Positions 51,142 to 63,165 of a stretch of DNA of 64,000 bases are shown here, piece after piece (position 1 is the first letter of the stretch; each line of letters opens with the position of its first letter). Position numbers and translations under genes: made by a program. Location of the stretch: assembly GCA_963082975.1 (NCBI GenBank), contig OY720349.1:48155962-48219961 (forward strand), in the 5' to 3' direction. The notes below the pieces were generated by a model, which worked only from the letters and a program-made list of their open reading frames with translations, made no database searches and was not told the DNA's origin. The DNA comes from Labia minor. Its lineage: Eukaryota; Arthropoda; Insecta; Dermaptera; Spongiphoridae.

Positions 51142-54100
51142 TCAATGGGGAATGGGATGGGATGATCGGCCACCACTCGTGTGATTACTGTAACCAGAGT
51201 CCGAGTCCTGGGTTGGGGGTCGGAATGATGCTAACGGTGGTGCCGGTGTATTCGAGGGAGGCTGAAGTCGTGACATCACTGGCACACATTCATAGGGCGG
51301 CGTAAGCACATAAGGCAGACGCTTGGGCGTATTCGTGGGGTACAAGTGCCACAGGGCGTCCATTAGCAGTCCTTCATGGAACTGTTGCGTGGGAGGATTC
51401 GGAGGAGGTTGACTGGGTGCCTGTTTCCGACGACGCCTATCTAAACTCCGTCCTGGAGGATGCTGCCGATGCCGATGACTACCAGGAAGAGAGAGATGCC
51501 GCGGCCCTACGTAACGAGAACTTTCGTCCGGTACGGAGCTGTTGCAACAATCTCCTGCCAGAGAAAGTTCATCTTCGGCAAATTCATCTTCCGATCCTCC
51601 ACCACCACCTCCCCCTTTGGCGTGTGTACCATGACGAGTATGTGGAGGTTCTGGCTCCACATCAGAATCACCGCGATCTCCAGAACCTAAAAATCAATCA
51701 ATTCAATTATCAAATGAACCTAGGTTAGTTCATATAAAAAAAAATATATGAAAAATTGAATTTGTTTAATAGAAAATATTCAATATTTTTAGAAATTAGA
51801 AATTCTTATAGTTGATCAATATATTGTTATTTAAATTAAATTATTAAAGCTTTGGTGGTTGTTTTTATTTATAACGGAATTTTGTAAATTAAACCACATA
51901 TTGTGATATTTGTTATTGTAAATTTATTCAAAAAATACAAATATATACACAACGTTTCGATTGCAGAAGTAGCAGAAGTAGCAATCGAAACGTTGTGTAT
52001 ATGTTTGTATTTTTTGAATAAATTTACAATAACAAATATCAATATGTGGTTTAATTTACAAAATTTGTTATTTAAATGTTTTTTGAAATAATAAGTTTTA
52101 TATGTTATTGGTTATTTCATTTTAAATTTATATTGTGGTAAAAAGATTACATTTTTTAAAACAAAAAAAAACTAAGTTATGAATTTAACTAGTATTATTT
52201 TTTTATTTATTCAAGAAATACATATACACCTAATTCTGTTTTTACACGGTCTTTTTTACACGGTGTGAAAATCAAGAATTTTATTTTTTTTTACACGAAT
52301 TTATTCGATTTAGCACGGTTCAAACTATACAAAGAGGTAGCAACAATTGGCCGACACCGGCTCATAACAGAGTTCACTGTGTGTGTAGACAAGATTACCC
52401 AAAAACGGTTTGAGCTAGAATGATGAAATTTGGTACATGGGCATTATTCAAAATTCGTAGTTTTCTATCAACTTTTGAGAAATGTAGCTCAACCGGAAGA
52501 GGGTCATTACCTACAACATTTTGATTTTTTTTTCTTCTAGAGTGACCGTAAAAATAAAGATATATGTTTGATAATTTTTCACATCATTAATAATTGTATA
52601 AAACTGCTATACTTATATAGAATTTCAGCTTGATTTATTTGGTGAAAGTACCAGAATTAATTTTTTAACACAGCAAATCTCACGCGCTAACACGTGACGT
52701 GGTGCCATCAACAAAGAGCCAAACATGCGCTGGTTTAATAAATATTATTTATTAATTTTAATTTATAGTTTATAATTAATTAAATTTAATTTAAATGTAA
52801 TATATTATGTTATTTAATCCAATTCAAATTGCAAGATAGTCGAGTGGAGACACTCCAGCTTTTTTTTAAATTTATTTTTGTTTTAAAAATTGAATAATTT
52901 ATTCTTTTTACTAACAACATAGCTGTTTTGCATACAAACATTACTTTTTTTAGTTCCTGAACTTGTCATACATTTAATTTACATTACATATTTTTAAGCT
53001 CTTAGAGTGCTTATTTTTTTCCTTTAATAATTATGCTTAAATACACATTATATCTGTGATTTAATAAAATAAACCTGAATACATATTCTTAAAAAATCCT
53101 TATTTTTCTCTAATTTTAATAGGTTTTAGAGATAAGGAACCAATCACCAATTTTTGCATAAGATCAATGTCTTTTTTTGCGCGATTTTTTCTGGAACCAA
53201 TCTACCGTGTAAAAACAGAATTAGGTGTACATTCATTTGTATGTTATTTCAGTTCACCTTTTTAACTAGAAAATATAAAAGAGCATACCATTAGATAGTT
53301 CTTCATAAACTGGATTATAGAGATCCTGTGAAGCGTAGGGATCCGGAGGACAAATAAAAACGGGACCTTCTGGCCGAAACATTGCTGAGCCAGATTTTAC
53401 ATCCAACATCTAAAAAAAAAGAAAATAATTCAAATATTCTGATAAGAGAAAAATATACAATATATTTATTTATGAATAATGGGCTTGTAAAAAAAAATCA
53501 ACATAAATCACTGTATTTATTATAAAACCAATCATTATTGACTTTAATGAGTTTCTACACTCTCCCTTGTGGATAATTATAATTATTTAATCAATGATTA
53601 GCCTAACTGGTTATGTTGTTAGGCAGCATTTTGGTTAGGTAGGTGGTTAGTATTCTAGCAACAACATCAATGCAACGACTGCAATTGCATTCAAAATAGA
53701 AAGATATATCATATAATATGATGTCAGAATTTGTGGAATGGGGAGGGAGGAGGGGTGTTTTCAAATTAATAGATTGCGTGTCTGTGGGATAATGACTTTT
53801 ATTTAATTTGTCCGATCGGTGTGGCACACGAATAAAGATTAAAATGAATTTAACGAGACCCATTAGTATAATGAGTGTTTGTTTTAGTTAGCTCCAAATC
53901 CACTTCATCTGCTATTTTGATCTCTTTTTATTTTATAATAACATATACATATCAATAAATAGCATAACTATATACACATATATACATAATGTATCTCATT
54001 GATAGTCTGAGGTTTTTTGTATATTATTATTATTATTATTTTTTTTTTTTTATTAATATAGTTAAAAAATATTTTCAATTAAAATTATGATATATATTAA

Positions 54101-54701
54101 TTAAAAATTAATATAGCTAATAGATTTTGAATTATTTATCTGATCAGATTTAAAAAGAATATGATTTATGTTAATTAAATTTATATACATGATTTTAAAT
54201 GAATTACTAAATTACATGGTATGTGGTATATAAATTTTTTTTATTTATTATATTATTATCATTATATTAAATTATTAATTTGTTAAGTAGAAAATTTGAT
54301 AATTTTTTTAAGTGAGATTAAAATAAGTACATTAAATATAGAATTTAACAATATGAACAATTAGTAATATGATTAGTACATTTTTATAAAAAAAAAAAAA
54401 GTAAATGGAAGTTTATTTAAATTTGAACAAATGTAAAAATAATATTATTGCTTTTTTTTTATTTTTTACCAATTCAATTAATTAATTTCCAACTTAATTT
54501 TTATTATTTGTTTATTTTTATAATTTTAATTTTTATAGAGATTGAAATTATACCTCAATGCCGGGAGCTGAAGGCGGTGCTGTTGCCCTGGGTCTTAGGT
54601 TAGTCAGGTCCTCGTAAATGACTCCGTTGGCAGCAGACACCTCGCACCTATTTTGGGGAGACGCCTTACAAGGAAGGAAATTTTGCATTTTCCGCTTGTG
54701 C
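51142..54701 (-). CDS. Cytoplasmic tail of an unidentified transmembrane receptor-like protein, last three exons (partial)
   Basis: Exons in transcript order are 54701-54554, 53409-53289 and 51686-51142, all GT-AG with matching phases; 270 residues to the TGA. I do not recognise the family. The first exon opens with a basic cluster HKRKMQNFLPCK, as found just inside a membrane span, so a transmembrane segment is expected upstream (inference). Tyrosine motifs follow: ANGVIYEDL, then LYNPVYEEL (an NPxY signal combined with YxxL) and near the end DSDSGYSNHTSGG. Between them lie a glycine run (seven G), an acidic stretch SEDEFAEDELSL, an SH3-like PSQPPPNPPTQ, and a conserved-looking MDALWHLYPTNTPKRLPYVL. 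The coding DNA is far richer in GC than its surroundings. Upstream exons are not visible before the right edge. The introns carry a foldback and a TA transposon. Confidence 0.75.
51878..52065. repeat. 188-bp near-perfect palindrome (foldback MITE)
   Basis: The left arm (51878-51964) and right arm (51981-52065) are reverse complements with only a few mismatches over about 85 bases. The arms are separated by a 16-base loop consisting of AGAAGTAGC plus AGAAGTA. The arm ends read TTTGTAAATTAAACCACATA on the left. It lies in the last intron of the minus-strand receptor-like gene and would form a long hairpin in RNA. Confidence 0.9.
52227..53227. mobile_element. 1-kb TA-flanked transposon with perfect 24-bp inverted repeats
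   Basis: The left end CACCTAATTCTGTTTTTACA (52227-52250, 24 bases with the following CGGT) is exactly inverted at 53204-53227, and TA flanks both ends (52225-52226 and 53228-53229). Internally, TTTTTTACACGG motifs recur. The element has no transposase frame. It contains a 5'-truncated R repeat (52377-52839), which accounts for about half its length. Confidence 0.85.
52377..52839. mobile_element. Repeat family R, copy 2 (left-truncated)
   Basis: Aligned to R copy 3 from TGTAGACAAGATTAC through AACGGTTTGAGCTAGAAT, GAGAAATGTAGCTCA and CGCTGGTTTAATAAATATTA to GCAAGATAG. The first 200 bases of the family are missing. The tail AGTCGAGTGGAGACACTCC plus a T run follows, as in copy 1. Confidence 0.75.
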
Positions 54702-54790
54702 CTAAAAAAAAAAAGAAAATAATCAGGTTATTAACTTCATACTATTCAATTATTATTATATTATTCAATTTTATTAAATTTCAATTTTTA

Positions 54791-55354
54791 CTATCTCGCC
54801 AGAAATAGTATTGCGATCATGAAAATTTTCGATGTCGAGATTTTGATGTTTTTATACGTTTTGAAGGTCCCTGTGTCACTTTCACTAAGGTTGAGAAAAA
54901 TGTGTGTGTGAGAGTGAATGTAGGAAAGATTACGAAAAAACGGTTTGAACTAGAATAATGAAATTTGGTATACGAGCATTATTCAAAATTCGTAGTTTTC
55001 TATCAACTTTTGAGAAATGTAGCTCATCCGGAAGAGGGTCATTACCTACAACGTTTTGATTTTTTTTCCTCTAAAGTGACCGTAAAAATATGTTATATAT
55101 GATATATGTTTGATAGTTTTTCACATGATTAAATATGGTATAAAACTGCTATATATATAGAATTTCAGCAAGATTGAATCGCTGAAAGTACCAGAATTAA
55201 CTCTGCAAATCACGCGCCAGCCCGTGACGTTGTCCATCAACAAAGAGCCAAACACGCGCTGGTTTAATAAATATTATTTATTAATTTTAATTTATAATTT
55301 AATTAATTTAAATATGATATATGTTAATTAATCCAATTCAAATTTGCGAGATAG
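54791..55354. mobile_element. Repeat family R, copy 3 (full length, reference copy)
   Basis: From CTATCTCGCCAGAAATAG to TTTGCGAGATAG, 564 bp, with short inverted ends. It holds ATTAATCC once at the site where copy 1 was hit by the hAT element. Similarity to the other copies extends through AGCCGAGTGGAGACACTA. Directly after that a Helentron-like repeat begins at 55373. Confidence 0.8.
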
Positions 55355-55372
55355 CCGAGTGGAGACACTAAC

Positions 55373-56024
55373 TTTTTACCGACCGACGATAGTAAGGGAG
55401 GTATTGTTTTCACACCAAATTTCACATGTGGAGATTTTTACATATCTCCACGAATCGTGCATTTTCTAAACAGAAAAAAGTATTTTTAGCATGATGTCTG
55501 TCCGTCCATCTGTCCGTCTGTCCGTCTGTCCGTCCGTATAGATGTGTACAGCCTGAACGGCTCAACGGATTTTGATGAAATTTGGAATATTTACTTAATG
55601 CATCAGTGGGATGAATTGATCAACTTTTGGTGCAAATCCGGAAACCGGAAGTGGTAGTATTAACGATCGACGATAGGAAGGGAAGGGTTATTTTCACACC
55701 AAATTTCACATGAGGAGATTTTTTTATATATCACCACCAATCATGCACTTTGTATTGGTTTTATCCTCGGGAAAATCATATTTATTAGTTTTTTCTTGAT
55801 TTAAAATTATATGACGTCATCCAGCCATTCATGACGTCACAGCCTGGTCTTACATATATATTATAAATAAAATAAAATTAAAAATATGTATATGTTATAT
55901 GCCTATCTGTTTTTTATTACATTAATAGATATATTAAAATTATTGGAAATTGTTTCTGTAGCTGGAAATTAATTTACTTCAAACCGTCGGTCGGTTCGGA
56001 CCTGGCCACAGGTCAACTTATTTT
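55373..56024 (+). mobile_element. Helentron/HINE-like repeat, copy S1
   Basis: TTTTTACCGACCGACG begins the copy and CGTCGGTCGGT (55985-55995) lies near its end, forming subterminal inverted repeats. A (GTCY)n tract is at 55497-55539, and a perfect 6-bp hairpin GACCTG-GCCA-CAGGTC at 55999-56014 precedes a T-rich end. That layout (subterminal repeats, GTCY microsatellite, 3' hairpin, insertion in T-rich DNA) is the one described for DINE-1/HINE elements. Two CRE octamers TGACGTCA lie at 55812 and 55832. Non-coding. Confidence 0.7.
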
Positions 56025-57484
56025 ATTATATTATTTTATTTTTAGATGTATGGATTTATTAGAAAAAGTGATATGATATTTGAGAAAAGTATTTTAATTA
56101 ATTATTGATAAGTTGAAACATATTTTTTAAAAATAATTTACAACTTAAAGCATTTTGATGAAAAGAGAAATATATGTATAAGATACCTATACCAAAAAAA
56201 ATTTACTCAAAAGTCAAATATTTCTTTGATACACATTTTTAATATAACTTGTATAAAATATAAATAAATAATTATTATTTACTTGAAAAATAAAATATAT
56301 ATTCTTCAAAAGAATGATCTTGAAAATAAAAATCTAATCTGAAATATTATTAAAAAGTTTCCACATCTATCACCATGAATTGCTTTTGAACTTGAACATT
56401 CCACCTGGAAAATCTAGTCCAATATTATATAAATTAATTTCTACCATTTATTTTCTCTAATTTCCCCCCCTAAAAGTGTCGTAACATACGTTTGAGTTCC
56501 CTCTTTTGGTTGTCACCCTAAATTACTTTGGATAAACCCCAGTTGCCTCCCTTGGGGTGACTTAATATGTGAACTACCCTTAATGGCAATAGTTAGGCGA
56601 ATTAAATAAATGCCAGAGAAATTTTTCATTAAAGTCCGATTCGAATTTTCACATTTACGAGAAATGCTTTTCGTATCTGAGCCACTATTTGTAAATATGA
56701 TTCAATTTGATATTATATGAACATTCAAATATACTACATGGAATTACATATATGCATTAACGGTGCATCCGAATTGATATAGCCGTTGGCAAGAAAAAAA
56801 TATGTATACAACAAAATGTAAAATTTCCATATAAATGATTAAAATCTATTACATACATATATTATTTACGAATATATAATTTAGTAAATATTATATATAT
56901 TTTCAGATATACAATATAAATTTAAATAATATTTAAGTCCATTTAGATAGGATATAAAAAACAATTAAAAATTTTCACTCTATCATTTAATATTTTATAT
57001 CATTTAAAAAAATTATAAATTTTAATAACGTATTTATTATAATATTAATATATGGTACTTAGTTTTCTTGTTGGAATTAAATTATATCTATTTTTTATGT
57101 AATTCTTATATGTCCAATTAATTAATTAATTATTAATTTTAGAATGATATACATAAATTATTCATGTTTTTTTTTCAATTTAATTAATAATTATATAAGA
57201 ATTTTAAAAAATAGTTAATATAACTTCCCTTTATAATTCCATAATATATATGTATCTACTCATTACACGTTAGAATCAAATTAATAACCCTCTTATCGGC
57301 TTATATTAAGTTTATAAGCTATAATGCATTAATAATATATTTATAAGAATTTCATAAATTTATAGACTTGGAAAATTTGACTATTTATATTTTATAATAA
57401 GAGAGCAAAAAATAAAAATCACTCTGTTAAAATAAGAATAGTTTTGTAACAAAAATTTTAATTTTTGATTAAAATTTTAATTGT
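56025..57484. other. AT-rich intergenic or intronic DNA
   Basis: AT-rich apart from a patch at 56460-56700 with CCCCAGTTGCCTCCCTTGGG and similar words. I tested that patch on both strands for an exon of the receptor-like gene and found stops and no splice pair. Otherwise nothing is seen. Confidence 0.4.
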
Positions 57485-58165
57485 CTTTTTACCGAATGAC
57501 AGTAGGAAGGGAAGGTATTGTTTTCACACCAAATTTCCCATGTGGAGATTATTACATATCTCCACGAATCATGCATTTTGTTAACAGAAAAAAGTATTTT
57601 TAGCATGATGTCTGTCCGTCCATCCGGCTTAACGGATTTTGATAAAATTTGAAGCATGAATTCATCAACTTTTGGTGTATATCCGGAAACCGGAAGTGGT
57701 AGTTTATAAAGTATTTTTTTTATACTTTCTACAAAAAAATAATTTTTACTAAAAAATCGATATATGTAATATTTCCAATTACACTCATAGAATACTAGCG
57801 CTCAGCGTTAAATCAATTCAGAGAGAGAAAAAAAAATAAAGAATTCAAAAATTTTAAACTCGCGCAAAATACTTAATTCTCCCAGCCTAAAAAATGCAGC
57901 CAGCGTGCGAGCTGCGACTATGTACCTGGCGCTCGCTTCCCACGAGTTCAGTCGGGGCTTAAATATAGTTTATAGTTGATACAGTTTCTAAATTTTCTAA
58001 ATCCATATAAATGTTTTAAGATTTTTAAAAATGCATGACAAAATAACCGCAGAAATTTGTTTTAAATTATCTTATCGTTATTTGATATTTTTTATTTGTT
58101 AGGTAGCTGGAAATTAATTTATTTCAAATCTTTTCTGTACCTGGTCACAGCTCATTTTTTTTAAT
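57485..58165 (+). mobile_element. Helentron/HINE-like repeat, copy S2 (diverged, with inserted middle)
   Basis: The left part (57485-57705) matches S1 from TTTTTACCGA through TTTTCACACCAAATTT and GATGTCTGTCCGTCCATC to CCGGAAACCGGAAGTGGTAG. The right part (58090-58150) matches its GTAGCTGGAAATTAATTT and CTGGTCACAG end with more changes. Between them, 57720-58085 does not match S1; its last part shares ATAACCGCAGAAATT with the Helitron heads at 11172 and 17876, and a GC-richer patch at 57890-57960 is unexplained. Confidence 0.6.
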
Positions 58166-60741
58166 TAATACAAATAAAACAATAAATAAAAATATTAAAT
58201 TGTATCATATTTACATGGGAAATAAAATAAAAAAAAAATGTTATCTTACAATATATTTAAATAAAAAAGTTGATTTAATTGTCATTAATTATTATAGATT
58301 TGCATTATTTTAATATTAAAACTAATGGAATTTTACAATATAAAATATATATCAAGTATTTATTTGAAAAATTTCAACTACAATAATTAAAGAGATAACG
58401 AGGCATATATATTTTGTATTTAACGAACAATAAGTATATTTAACTAACAACATTATACCGGTCCCACCAAAACCAAATTCTAGGGCCTCACTAAATATAC
58501 ATATTTAATATACAATTCATAAAATACAAATAATACCTATATATATAATTTGCTTGAAATATCTGATTTATCTTTTTCATCAAAATTTTATTTAAGTAAT
58601 AAACAAATCATTTTTTCATGTATTGTAACTCAAAAATTATTATTTTTTTTTTATAAAAAATTGAGAAGGTTAAAAATATTCATTCCTCCATGAGAATTCG
58701 TTGAAAATGGGGGAAAAAAAAATTGTTCATTTTTTAGTCTTTCCAAGAACCTTTTAACAAAATACACTTGAAACTCTTTAAAATAATGAAATTTATAAAA
58801 ATCAAATAAATAATTAAATCTTTTTAAATTTATAATTAAGAGGATTACAAAAAGATTAAAGAATCTCATACATTTTCATTCGAATTCTATTATGTTAAAT
58901 ATATTTTAGTTGTTCTTTTTCTGTAAAGAAAATCGGTGATTTATCTTTTTTTGCTCCCTTCTTTAATTAACAGTTACTACACATTCCTTGATTTTTCTTT
59001 TGTTTGATCTTTTAAAATTTTGTTAACCCTCAGCACGTAAAAAAATGATCTCCTGCAATGAGAATACTTGGGTCCATAATTACAACCGTCTCAGGCCCCT
59101 TTTACTTCTAAAATTAATGGCGTGTATAATTAAGTAGCCTAGTCGTTTACGCTGGCAATAAAAGACCCCTATTCGGTGAATAATATAAGTTTTAAAATTA
59201 ACAAGAGTGAGAATCGGGAACATTTTGGATAATAATCAGGCAATTGTATATCTAGCATAATCTTCATTGTCTGTTTTATATAATACCCTTTAAAAGGATG
59301 GATAGATTCTTTACACAATTTCTAACCTTATCTTTTAATATAATCTCGAGTGAAAGAAATAACTTATTATAATTTCTTAATAACTAATCAATTTTATAAA
59401 TAAAATATTAACAAATTATTTTTAAATTGAGTTAAAGTTCAAATAAAAATAATATTATACTATAATTTTTTATTTGATCTTATTTGGTTATGAAACAAAT
59501 ATTCAATTATAGTTAATTTATTTATTTATTTATTTATTTTTTTGAAAATAATAAAGAACAAAACCTATTTTATCACTTTTGACAAATTAAATGAAACATG
59601 TTGTTGTTGAAAAGGAATAATGAAGAATTTATTCAACTAATAACAAAATCATTTACAAAAATATAAAAATCAATTTTTTTTTTTCGTTATTGTCAAAGTA
59701 AATTAGAATTTTGTTCTGTTTTGTTTCTGTCAATATAAATTAGAATAAGAGAAACAACGAAATATTTGAATAACTTATTTTTTTCTAATTTATAAATATT
59801 AATTAAAATAATAATTTTGTATTTTGTATTTTATGTTATAGATAGAATGGAAAATTGAGAATATTATGATGATTTAGAAGAAGTGACTAGTGCAGATTGA
59901 GAGAGTGGTGGGGAGTAGTATGAAGGTGATCCAACGATATTGGAATATTAATTAAAATTTTAAATTATTGTAAAAAAAAAATAAAAATATTTAAAGATGT
60001 TCAATTAAAGAGATTATCTATTTTTTATACAAAGTTGGTTGCTATTAATTGTTTCTTAATGTTGGTGTGTTGTGTATAGGAGGAGAGGATTGTAGTGGAT
60101 GATCAAATTCAAACAAACCAGACCGCCCCATGAGATATTTTCCTCCTCTCGTGATCTCTAATTTAGATGAGAGCAAGAAGTAACAAGAGAAGAGAAACAG
60201 GACTCTAATTGCGTTCTCTTTGAGGGTCAGCAAGGACCCGGGTCCAGACACCCCTTCTAATAAAACAACACCAACTTGTAATCAAATTTCTTGTCAGGCC
60301 ACCGCCTGTTATATATAAAGTATATTGTCATATTGAATAGGTTCAATGGCAGCCGGACAACTAAGCAAAAACTTTTCAACGGTGGCGGTGACGTTCAATG
60401 TTTATGCTCGAGATACGACGTTAATGGATGCCATTAAATATATTAAATTTTAATATAAAAGACATATTTCTTATCCTGGTTATAAAACAATTTCTAATAT
60501 CGGAAATAGACATTTTTTTTTAAATCTATTGAAATAAACGACATACCTAACACAATTTTGTTAAAAAAAAATAATTGAAAATAATTGATTTACTTTTTTT
60601 TATTTTAATTATAATAAAACAATTTGGAAATTCAACTTTAAATTTTTAACAATTTTCAATTTATTAAAACAGCTGAAAATATTAAAAATAAATAATAAAA
60701 TCATTAGGTTAAGGTAAGTTATTAAAAACACACAGTTTTAA
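58166..60741. other. AT-rich region without recognised gene
   Basis: Less AT-rich patches occur at 59035-59170 and 60045-60260. The second supports a 68-codon minus-strand frame with a hydrophobic stretch, but no splice context or family resemblance. TATT(T)n-type low-complexity DNA surrounds them. If the receptor-like gene extends through here, its exons are too short for me to see. Confidence 0.4.
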
Positions 60742-61266
60742 TTTTTACCGACCGACGATAGTAAGGGAGGTATTGTTTTCACACCAAATTTGAACGGCTC
60801 AACCGATTTTGATGAAATTTGGTATATTTACTTAATGCATCAGTGGGATGAATTGATCAACTTTTGGTGCAATTCCGGAAACCGGAAGTGGTAGTATTAG
60901 CGATCGACGATAGGAAGGAAAGGGTTATTTTCACACCAAAGGAGATTTTTTTATATATCACCACGAATCATGCACTTTGTATTGGTTTTATTCTCGAGAA
61001 AAATCATATTTATTAGTTTTTTCTTGATTTAAAATTAAATGACGTCATCCAGCCATTCATGACGTCACAGCCTGGTCTTGCATATATATTACAAATAAAC
61101 ATAAAATACAATTAAAAATGTTTATATTTATTATTTATGTATCCATATCTGTTTTTTATTACATTAATAGATATATGAAAATTATTTGAAATTGTTTCTG
61201 TAGCTGGAAATTAATTTATTTCAAACCGTCGGTCGGTTCGGACCTGGCCACAGGTCAACTTATTTT
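60742..61266 (+). mobile_element. Helentron/HINE-like repeat, copy S3
   Basis: Begins TTTTTACCGACCGACG and ends with CGTCGGTCGGT (61227-61237) and the same hairpin GACCTG-GCCA-CAGGTC (61241-61256). Relative to S1 it lacks about 130 bases including the GTCY tract. Otherwise it is highly similar, including the paired CRE octamers at 61040 and 61060. Confidence 0.7.
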
Positions 61267-62606
61267 AAATTTATATTGAAACTTAAAACCGAATATAATA
61301 ATAATTATGTGTTATAATAATTAATAACTTACATTCAACCTAATGATTTTTTGTTTATTTTTAATTTTTTTAGTTTATTTAATAAATTGAAAATAGTTAT
61401 ATATAAAAATTTAAAAGTTGAATTTGCAAATAGATACAATGTTAAAACGAGAGCTGACAGTTCAATCCTTAAAACTAAATAGAAATATTGTATGATATTA
61501 TAAATAAAAAAATGTATACAAGGTTTTACAATAAAGCTCTGGAGATGTTACCTATTAAAAAAGAAACTTTGGAAATTAAGGAGATACTAGTAAGTTTTTT
61601 GAACAAACAATATGTATTTATGTATTGTAAAATAAAATTTTCCAAACGAGGAAATTTTACATTATTTGGAATTTTATTTTTTTATTTTATTATATGATAT
61701 AAGATCTGATATGATATTAAATTATATGGTATGATAAGATATATGATATTATTTTATTATATATAAACTATATTATATTATATAAAATTAGTATATATTA
61801 TTATAGTATATTATTATAATTAAATAATTGGTTAAAAAAATTTCATTATTTTAATTCATGTTTAAAGGTTCCTAAGATTAAACTTTTTTTTTTTAATTTA
61901 AAAAATTTTCCCTCGTTGTTTTACATAATAGAATTTCTTGTAAAATTGTACAATCAGCTATAAAAAATCCAGCACATTTATTAATTTTTTAATAAAAAAT
62001 TTACCAACAAGAAGAGCGTGTAAAAAATTCATTTCTTTTAAATTATTTTTATCAATGGGATCAAACATAAATTATCTTTATATGTATATATTTTCAAAAT
62101 ATTATATCTTTTTAAAAATAACAACTAGTAGTCCTTTTTGAAACTATTGTTTCATCATAAACTTTGTTAAAAATTCATCATAACCTGGTTGATTTCCCTA
62201 AATTATTATTTTTACTTTTGAAAATACTTCATAAATATATTTTTACTTACTATAATTTTTATAAATTAATTATTCTCTCTCTAAAATTTAATTTCAATGA
62301 TATATTTAAATTAGAATATAAATTATAGTAGGTTCAAAGACTTTTCCTTTTCAAATATAATATTGAGATTTGTAGTTAAATTTTAATGTTTAAAACAAGC
62401 AAAACGTCTTGAGGAAAAGAGGGACGCCAAGTTAAGGGGGAATAAAAAATATTTAAAAAAAAGCAAGAGGAAAAGTATTACAGTCAAAGATTAAACTTTA
62501 TTTTTACGATTTCACATTTCACCCAGAAATAAAATTTAATATAGAATTCTATGTTTCTTTACATTCTCACCCTTTCAATATTTATTGAATTATTTATTTA
62601 TTTTTC
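61267..62606. other. AT-rich region, nothing recognised
   Basis: Very AT-rich with TATGATAT-type tandem words near 61690-61800. The frame at 61488-61697 has no domain resemblance. A purine-rich patch at 62395-62480 is unexplained. Confidence 0.45.
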
Positions 62607-63165
62607 TCACCTAGACGGGGGATCCGCCCCCTGTACCCCCGAAGTAATACATAGTATTTCGTTGAAAGTAAAAGGTAAAAGGTATGTAAAAGGTTTTCAT
62701 CCATTTTGTTTCAATCAGTATATTACATTATATTATCATTTCTTTTCGTGTTCTTATTTAAAAGATATTTTAATTTAATCAGTAAATTAATTATATATTA
62801 CTATTGTAATTGTTATATCAATCCCTGTGGCTCTACGGATCTCGAAAGTAACCCCCAAGTCTGAGCTATAACCATCTAACTCCTACCCTGTCCCATCTGT
62901 CCCACGTCCCTTCCTATATTGTCCACTCACCGAGTTCTTGGTCTTCCAATCCCACAGGACGTTTTCCAATCGGTTTTTCCAAATATTTTTCGCCGATCTT
63001 TAATCTACCATTCTAGCCATGACCCCTTCCCATCCCAGCCTTCTCTATTTTATAACCTTAAGTATATCTGGAGATGCAATTCCTCGTTATGCCATCTCCG
63101 CCATACTCCGGTGATCTCATCTTTCTTTGGTCCTTAAATGCTGCGAACAATCCTAATATCAAATT
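62607..63165 (-). mobile_element. Second LINE 3' end plus Helitron-like tail, inverted and truncated
   Basis: Read on the minus strand, 63165-62607 parallels 20615-21142 of the first copy: a broken LINE end (GPKKDE-type block near 63125, GKRP-type block near 62965), then the 3' region AAACAAAATGGATGAAAACC and GGGGGTACAGGGGGCGG, and CCCCCGTCTAGGT. Here the sequence stops before the terminal hairpin and CTAG of the Helitron, so it is truncated or belongs to a related element. Similarity by eye is 75-85 percent. The plus-strand frame at 62919-63137 is a shadow. Confidence 0.7.

Noticed and set aside
57469-57657. Minus-strand frame 62 codons
   Set aside because: It is entirely inside HINE-like repeat S2 and is a chance frame.
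60045-60251. Minus-strand frame that might be the missing membrane-span exon
   Set aside because: The hydrophobic stretch is short, splice sites do not fit the needed phase, and the sequence shows no link to the tail exons.
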